Shown here: piece by piece, positions 36,277-40,814 of the stretch | Layout: each line of letters begins with the position of its first letter | Position numbering within the stretch: position 1 is the stretch's first letter | Assembly: GCA_001821555.1 (NCBI GenBank) | Contig: MHMM01000004.1 | Coordinates: 111,525 to 152,338 of the forward strand | Direction: 5' to 3' | DNA length: 40,814 bases | Source of the DNA: Candidatus Nealsonbacteria bacterium RIFOXYB1_FULL_40_15 | GTDB taxonomy: Bacteria > Patescibacteriota > Minisyncoccia > Minisyncoccales > GWA2-38-27 | The notes under the pieces: generated by a model | Told to the model about the DNA's origin: nothing | Seen by the model: only the letters and a program-made list of their open reading frames with translations | Databases searched by the model: none | Position numbers and translations under genes: made by a program

Positions 36277-37335
36277 TCAAATTTTCAATTGTTCAACTAA
36301 CTGCTTTATAAGGAAGACTACGACAGGAGGAGGCATAAGACTGTAAGAAGGAATTCCGTTGTCATCTCCAACCTGCCACGGCTTTTCTTCTACCTTAATA
36401 TCCTTTCCTTCTCCTGAATAAACATATTCGGGCGTAATTTCGTAGCCGTCCAAAAACTCTTCTGCCTTGTCTGCCGGAACAGAATTTCTAAGCAGAACTT
36501 TTGGTATTCCATAAAGAGAAAATGCCTGCTTGATAAGGTATTCGTCTTTATCCAGTCTTTCTTTTATCGGCCCTATTCCAAGCTCGTCTCCTTCTTTCTG
36601 AACCAATCTTGGGCCCGAACATTCCGGATTGTCGCATTTCAAAAAGTATTCTCCTTTTTCATATTCCACCTCCTTGGTCGGCAAAAGCTTCAAATTTCTT
36701 GAAGTTTGGCACAAAGGACATATTCTTCTGTACTTTATCCTTTCGTCTATTACATTTTCAGGAACATCTATAAGAACAAGGATATCAGGGTCGTCTCTGT
36801 ATTCAATCAAATCCCTGAAAAATAAAGAGTATGAAACTTGATCAAGCTCTCTGGGAAAACCATCTATAAAAAGAGCTTTCTTCCCCCTTTTAGCTATCTC
36901 CCGTTTTGCAAGAGACAAAATAAGCTCCGAGGGGAGAAGTTTTGAAGTGCTCCTTGATTCCAAAGAAGACACTATCTCTTCTAAAGACATGAATCCTCTG
37001 TAATTCTTTTTCAAAAAGTTCAAAAGCTCTTCTTTTTTGGCAGGGTCCTGCAATTCTTTGTCTATATCTCTTATCATATCCCCTATTGAAAAATGCTCTA
37101 TTCTATCTTTATCCACCACCTCCTTAAGCATTTTTGCATAGGTGCCCTTGCCTGAATTTTTCTTGCCCAAAAGATATGCTATAAAAGTTTTATCCTTCAA
37201 ATATTTTCTCAATCTTTCTATTTCATCCCCCGCTTTAAGCTCAAAATACTTTTTCCTGTCTTCGGCCAAAGTAAGGTCAAACTTAGGAGAATCCTCAATC
37301 TTTGTTTTAAACAGCGGAAATTCCAAATCTTTCAT
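36277..37335 (-). CDS. Divergent adenylate kinase-like nucleotide kinase with extra N- and C-terminal regions
   Basis: FIAYLLGKKNSGKGTYAKMLKEVV (P-loop), ALFIDGFPREL, zinc-lid-like CPLCQTSRNLKLLPTKEVEYEKGEYFLKCDNPEC; start MKDLEFPLF at 37335. Confidence 0.75.
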   Translation of the reverse strand: MKDLEFPLFKTKIEDSPKFDLTLAEDRKKYFELKAGDEIERLRKYLKDKTFIAYLLGKKNSGKGTYAKMLKEVVDKDRIEHFSIGDMIRDIDKELQDPAKKEELLNFLKKNYRGFMSLEEIVSSLESRSTSKLLPSELILSLAKREIAKRGKKALFIDGFPRELDQVSYSLFFRDLIEYRDDPDILVLIDVPENVIDERIKYRRICPLCQTSRNLKLLPTKEVEYEKGEYFLKCDNPECSGPRLVQKEGDELGIGPIKERLDKDEYLIKQAFSLYGIPKVLLRNSVPADKAEEFLDGYEITPEYVYSGEGKDIKVEEKPWQVGDDNGIPSYSLMPPPVVVFLIKQLVEQLKI

Positions 37336-37348
37336 AAAATAATTGCGA

Positions 37349-37481
37349 AACAATAAAGTTTTTGGCAGCTTTCGCAGGCTTTTTGGCACGGTGTCGCCTA
37401 GGGCGACCAAAAGGCCGAGAATGCAGATAGCGAAAATCCGCTGGGATTTTAGACTATCGGTGCAAGAAAACTTTTATTGTT
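37349..37481. repeat. Structured element bounded by terminal inverted repeats
   Basis: AACAATAAAGTTTT ... AAAACTTTTATTGTT (one extra T); inside GTCGCC-tag-GGCGAC (37393-37407) and GATAG cg AAAATCC gctg GGATTTT aga CTATC (37426-37458). Confidence 0.75.
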
Positions 37482-37490
37482 GAGCTAATT

Positions 37491-38294
37491 TTAATAAGTA
37501 AACTTTATGTCTCCTGACTCTTTAGTTAATAATACTTCTATACCAAAATTTTCAAGTCTTTTCAATACTTCTTCTGAAGGATGCCCCCACTTATTCACCC
37601 CTACCGAAATAATGGCTTTTTTGGGAGAAACTTCTTCCAAAAACTCCTCTGTGCTAGATGTCTTGCTCCCATGATGGGAAATTTTTAGCAGATCAGCTTT
37701 GAGGTTATATCTTTCTAAAAGCTCCTTTTCTTTTTTTCCGGATATGTCTCCGGTCAAAAGAATAGAATGTTCTTTGATTTTAAGAAAGCCCGCGATAGAA
37801 GTGTCGTTGGAATCTTCTCCTAACTCTTCAAGGGGATGAATTATTTCAAGAAAGCTCTCTTGGGAAAGGACAATTTTCTGGCCTGATTTTGCAAGAATAA
37901 TATCAGAACCTTCTTCTCCGATCAATTCTTTCCATTCTTGCCAATCGGCAGTTTCTGTCTTGAATCCGGTCCACAAGATTCTCTTTACATTATAATTCCT
38001 TAAAACTTCCAATAACCCATACAAATGGTCTGAATCAGGATGAGTAAGAACAATAAGCTCTATGTCTCTGTCATAAAAAGGCATTTCGTTAGAAAGCTTT
38101 TCCAACACTTTTGCATCCGGTCCTCCATCAATGAGAACCTGGAATGTTTCTCCTATTTCAATATATATGCTGTCTCCCTGTCCTACGTCAAAAAAGATAA
38201 GCTCTATTTCCTCTTCTTTATCTTTGAGCCCAAAAAACAGCAAAACTAAAAATAAAGCAATTAAGAACAAGGAAATCAAAAGCTTTTTCTTCAT
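37491..38294 (-). CDS. ComEC/Rec2-like metallo-beta-lactamase fold protein, membrane-anchored or secreted
   Basis: N-terminal TM/signal; ELIFFDVGQGDSIYIEI...VLIDGGPDAKVLEKL...LIVLTHPDSDHLYGLLEVL...LLTGDISGKKEKELLE...ISHHGSKTSSTEEFLEEVSPKKAIISVG. Confidence 0.88.
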   Translation of the reverse strand: MKKKLLISLFLIALFLVLLFFGLKDKEEEIELIFFDVGQGDSIYIEIGETFQVLIDGGPDAKVLEKLSNEMPFYDRDIELIVLTHPDSDHLYGLLEVLRNYNVKRILWTGFKTETADWQEWKELIGEEGSDIILAKSGQKIVLSQESFLEIIHPLEELGEDSNDTSIAGFLKIKEHSILLTGDISGKKEKELLERYNLKADLLKISHHGSKTSSTEEFLEEVSPKKAIISVGVNKWGHPSEEVLKRLENFGIEVLLTKESGDIKFTY

Positions 38295-38310
38295 CTGATT
38301 TATGATAGCA

Positions 38311-38342
38311 CAAAAAAAGCTTCGCAGTCCTGCCGCGAAGCT
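38311..38342 (-). terminator. Rho-independent terminator of the 38368 gene
   Basis: Minus strand AGCTTCGC-ggcaggact-GCGAAGCT followed by TTTTTTTG. Confidence 0.85.
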
Positions 38343-38367
38343 AAGCTCCTCAAAGAGATTGCTCCTC

Positions 38368-38700
38368 TCAAATCCCCCATATTTCATTGAACGCTTTCAA
38401 GAGAGCGTCGGCAATCCTCATTGCCGACTCCCTTTCTTCCAGGGCCTTGGAGAGATTTCCATCGGCTTCTAAAAAATCTCTACTTTTCGCCGAAAGCAGG
38501 GAATTAAGTTTTTCATTGTCTTTCTCCAATCGCTCAATCCTAACTCTCTGAGCCTCATAAGCGCTCTCGAGTTGTAAAACCCTCTCCCGGAATACTCTAT
38601 TGTCAGCAAGAGCTTTTGAAACTTCAGCCACTAACCTTGCCCGATCTTCCCTTGATTCTCCCAATAATATCTCGAGTTGTCTTTTCGTCTGTAGTGCCAT
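38368..38700 (-). CDS. Small predicted coiled-coil protein, unknown function
   Basis: MALQTKRQLEILLGESREDRARLVAEVSKAL...LQLESAYEAQRVRIERLEKDNEKLNSLLSAK...; AAGGAG 7 nt upstream of ATG at 38700. Confidence 0.65.
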   Translation of the reverse strand: MALQTKRQLEILLGESREDRARLVAEVSKALADNRVFRERVLQLESAYEAQRVRIERLEKDNEKLNSLLSAKSRDFLEADGNLSKALEERESAMRIADALLKAFNEIWGI

Positions 38701-38789
38701 CTCTCTGCTCCTTAATTTTAAAAGGTCAAAAGAACCTGCTAAACGATTTGTTCTTATTACCACCCGATAGATAAATTGTCAACAAAACA

Positions 38790-38815
38790 AAACCCCGCCC
38801 TTTTGGGGCGGAGCT
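38790..38815 (-). terminator. Terminator of the 38826 gene
   Basis: Minus strand CCGCCC-caaaa-GGGCGG followed by GGTTTTGTTTTG. Confidence 0.65.
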
Positions 38816-38825
38816 TCAAACTGCT

Positions 38826-39020
38826 CTATGCTGCTTTCTGTAATTCTGCGGCCTTGTCTTTTCCTAAAACTTTCCAGCATTCGTGGGTTCCTACCTGGGA
38901 CTTTGCTACCGCAAAGAACCTGTCCCTTCCTTTTGCTGTTCTTTTTTCTATTCTATACTCATCTGTCTTGAATTTCTTCTTGCTAAGAACATCATAAAAT
39001 TCCATTACTTCTTTTGCCAT
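38826..39020 (-). CDS. Small conserved-looking hypothetical protein (64 aa)
   Basis: MAKEVMEFYDVLSKKKFKTDEYRIEKRTAKGRDRFFAVAKSQVGTHECWKVLGKDKAAELQKAA; own upstream TATAAT and downstream terminator. Confidence 0.65.
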   Translation of the reverse strand: MAKEVMEFYDVLSKKKFKTDEYRIEKRTAKGRDRFFAVAKSQVGTHECWKVLGKDKAAELQKAA

Positions 39021-39174
39021 ATAAAAATAGGTTAAGCATTCTTATCGACCTTTTAGGAATTAAGGTATCTTTTTAATGCCTTATTATAGCTTAAATTAAG
39101 CAAGAAGGACAGTCAAGCCCCGTAGAAGAATTTTATCAGGAATCTTATCTGCTTAAAGCTAAGCTAAAATTTCT

Positions 39175-40185
39175 CTACGGGGCAAGCGGTTTTTTAACAA
39201 TAACAGCTCCTCCCAGCATTTCTTCTCCCCTGTAGAACACAACTGATTGGCCCGGAGTTATGGCTCTTTGCGGCTCTCTGAAAATAATCTTATTCTTCTC
39301 CAAAAGAGCATCCGAGGATTTATGCCTGTATCTTATTTTAGCTCCAACTTTAAGGGGAAACTTAGGTTCTTTTCCTGAAATCCAATTTTCGTTTTTAAAA
39401 ACCAGCTCCCTTGAAAAGAGATCTTCTTCGTTTCTAGAGACAATTACCGAATTATCTTTAATGTTTTTTTCTATAACATAGTAAGGCCCGCCAGAAAGCC
39501 CGATTCTTCTCCTTTGGCCTATGGTATAAAGCCAAAGCCCCTGATGTTCTCCTAGTACATTTCCCTCTTTATCAACGACATTGCCTTTATCTACGCCTAA
39601 ATTCTCTTTTAGGAATTCTTCTATATTAGAGGAGATAAAGCATATTTCCTGCGATTCCGGCTGGTTATAGACAGGGAGAGCTGATTTTCTCGCAATTTCT
39701 CTAACTTCTGATTTTTTGTATTCTCCCAAGGGAAACAATGTTTTCTTTAGAATATTCTGGCTTGATTTCCAGAGGAAATAGGATTGGTCTTTTTCTTTAT
39801 CTTCTGCCTCAAAGATCTTTCCTTCTTTAATCTTTACATAATGGCCCGTAGCCAAATAATCCGCATTAAACTTATCAAGGTTTTTAAAAAGAAGGTTAAA
39901 TTTTACAATTTTATTGCATAAAACGCATGGATTGGGGGTAAACCCTTCTTTATTATCCTTGATAAAAGAATCTATGATCTCTTTTTTAAACTCTTTCCTA
40001 TAATCCAAAACACAGAATTGTATTCCAATTCTTTCTGCCACCGATTTTACCCTTTTTTCGTTTTCAATATATCCTGAATGCAACCTAAAATGGACTCCGA
40101 TCGGGCAAAAACCTTCTTCTTTTAAAAGCAGTGCTGTAACAGAAGAATCCACTCCCCCGGACATTGCAACCAATACTGTTTTCAT
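39175..40185 (-). CDS. mnmA: tRNA-specific 2-thiouridylase MnmA
   Basis: TVLVAMSGGVDSSVTALLLKEEGF; TPNPCVLCNKIVKF; DYLATGHYVK; DQSYFLW; QPESQEICFI; GQRRRIGL. Confidence 0.95.
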   Translation of the reverse strand: MKTVLVAMSGGVDSSVTALLLKEEGFCPIGVHFRLHSGYIENEKRVKSVAERIGIQFCVLDYRKEFKKEIIDSFIKDNKEGFTPNPCVLCNKIVKFNLLFKNLDKFNADYLATGHYVKIKEGKIFEAEDKEKDQSYFLWKSSQNILKKTLFPLGEYKKSEVREIARKSALPVYNQPESQEICFISSNIEEFLKENLGVDKGNVVDKEGNVLGEHQGLWLYTIGQRRRIGLSGGPYYVIEKNIKDNSVIVSRNEEDLFSRELVFKNENWISGKEPKFPLKVGAKIRYRHKSSDALLEKNKIIFREPQRAITPGQSVVFYRGEEMLGGAVIVKKPLAP

Positions 40186-40311
40186 AAATATATACTATAT
40201 TATTAAGGGTTAAAATAAAATGGCCGGCCCGAGGGCTGCCAGTTCTGATTTTTAATAAACCTTAGAAATTCAGAGTTAACACCATTTTCTGCGCAACAAA
40301 ACATGAAAATA

Positions 40312-40334
40312 GAAAAAGGCTGCGCGAGCAGCCT
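40312..40334 (-). terminator. Rho-independent terminator downstream of the 40412 gene
   Basis: Minus strand AGGCTGC-tcgc-GCAGCCTTTTTC. Confidence 0.8.
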
Positions 40335-40411
40335 ATGTTTCGGATAATTTCGTCTGTCGCATCCCAATAACCCATAGGTTGTCCTTTCGAGAATCTGATC
40401 GGTTCCTTTTA

Positions 40412-40726
40412 TTATTGATTAATTATAGCCCCAACCAAATTGTTGAGAAATCTGATTTCTCTCCTCTTCGCCTCCTGGTCCCGACTCAATTCTCCGATTG
40501 GGCTGTTTAGGAGCTCTGCTAACCTTTCTGGATCCTCCTCTCTGCCCGGAAACTCAGCTTCTTTTTCAAAACGAAGCTTGTCCACCAAAATTCCAATTGT
40601 GTGAAGATTCCCATCTTTCAGTTCGGCGGCAAGCAGTTCTTCAGGAACCAGATCCAAAAGGTCTTCGCCATAATAACCGGGGTTGCTTTCAATCAACATC
40701 ATTGCAATCTCTCTTACCGTTCTCAT
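40412..40726 (-). CDS. Small hypothetical protein (104 aa)
   Basis: MRTVREIAMMLIESNPGYYGEDLLDLVPEELLAAELKDGNLHTIGILVDKLRF...; AAAGGA upstream of ATG; downstream terminator at 40312. Confidence 0.6.
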   Translation of the reverse strand: MRTVREIAMMLIESNPGYYGEDLLDLVPEELLAAELKDGNLHTIGILVDKLRFEKEAEFPGREEDPERLAELLNSPIGELSRDQEAKRREIRFLNNLVGAIINQ

Positions 40727-40814
40727 GAGATATCCTTTCGCAAAGAAGTTCTGGCGGTTTATTTATATGAACTGCCTTAAAATTATCATAGGGAGCAAAA
40801 AATGTAAATATTTC

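Noticed and set aside
40300-40375. Mini-ORF on the minus strand (MGYWDATDEIIRNIGCSRS...) with AAAGGA upstream, between the 40412 gene and its terminator
   Set aside because: The reading frame runs through the terminator stem-loop and resembles no protein; probably chance.
1-40814. CRISPR array, transposase/integrase, rRNA, or alternative genetic code (UGA recoding)
   Set aside because: No regularly spaced repeats, no mobile-element ORFs or rRNA seen. Several ORFs end in TGA at expected lengths, so the standard bacterial code fits.

Overview
This 40.8 kb window looks like part of a Candidate Phyla Radiation (Patescibacteria/Parcubacteria-like) genome. The placement is inferred from gene content, compact synthetases and the absence of uL30. 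Most of it is one minus-strand ribosomal superoperon: str (rpsL-rpsG-fusA-tuf), S10, spc (no rpmD), secY-adk-(UPF0200-like kinase)-map, and infA-rpmJ-rpsM-rpsK-rpsD-rpoA-rplQ-rplM-rpsI. A ~6 kb block (tpiA, YkuK-like, alaS, a FtsA/PilM-like ATPase, a baseplate-J-like membrane protein) is interposed between map and infA. Flanking genes include two mreB paralogues, murA, holB-like, frr, rseP, proS, a second M50 protease, rpmB, one tRNA-Pro(GGG), a divergent adenylate-kinase-like protein, a ComEC-like MBL protein and mnmA. The least explained signals are: (1) an interleaved, covarying inverted-repeat array just 3' of tRNA-Pro that ends in a degenerate copy of the tRNA 3' end; (2) a ~133 bp structured element bounded by terminal inverted repeats directly upstream of the divergent adenylate-kinase-like gene; (3) a perfect 30 bp palindrome made of two 15 bp palindromic units; (4) the actin-like ATPase plus baseplate-J-like pair; (5) short genes with Shine-Dalgarno sites contrasting with apparently leaderless housekeeping genes. 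No CRISPR array, rRNA or transposase was found. All calls come from reading the sequence and the supplied ORF track; no searches were run.
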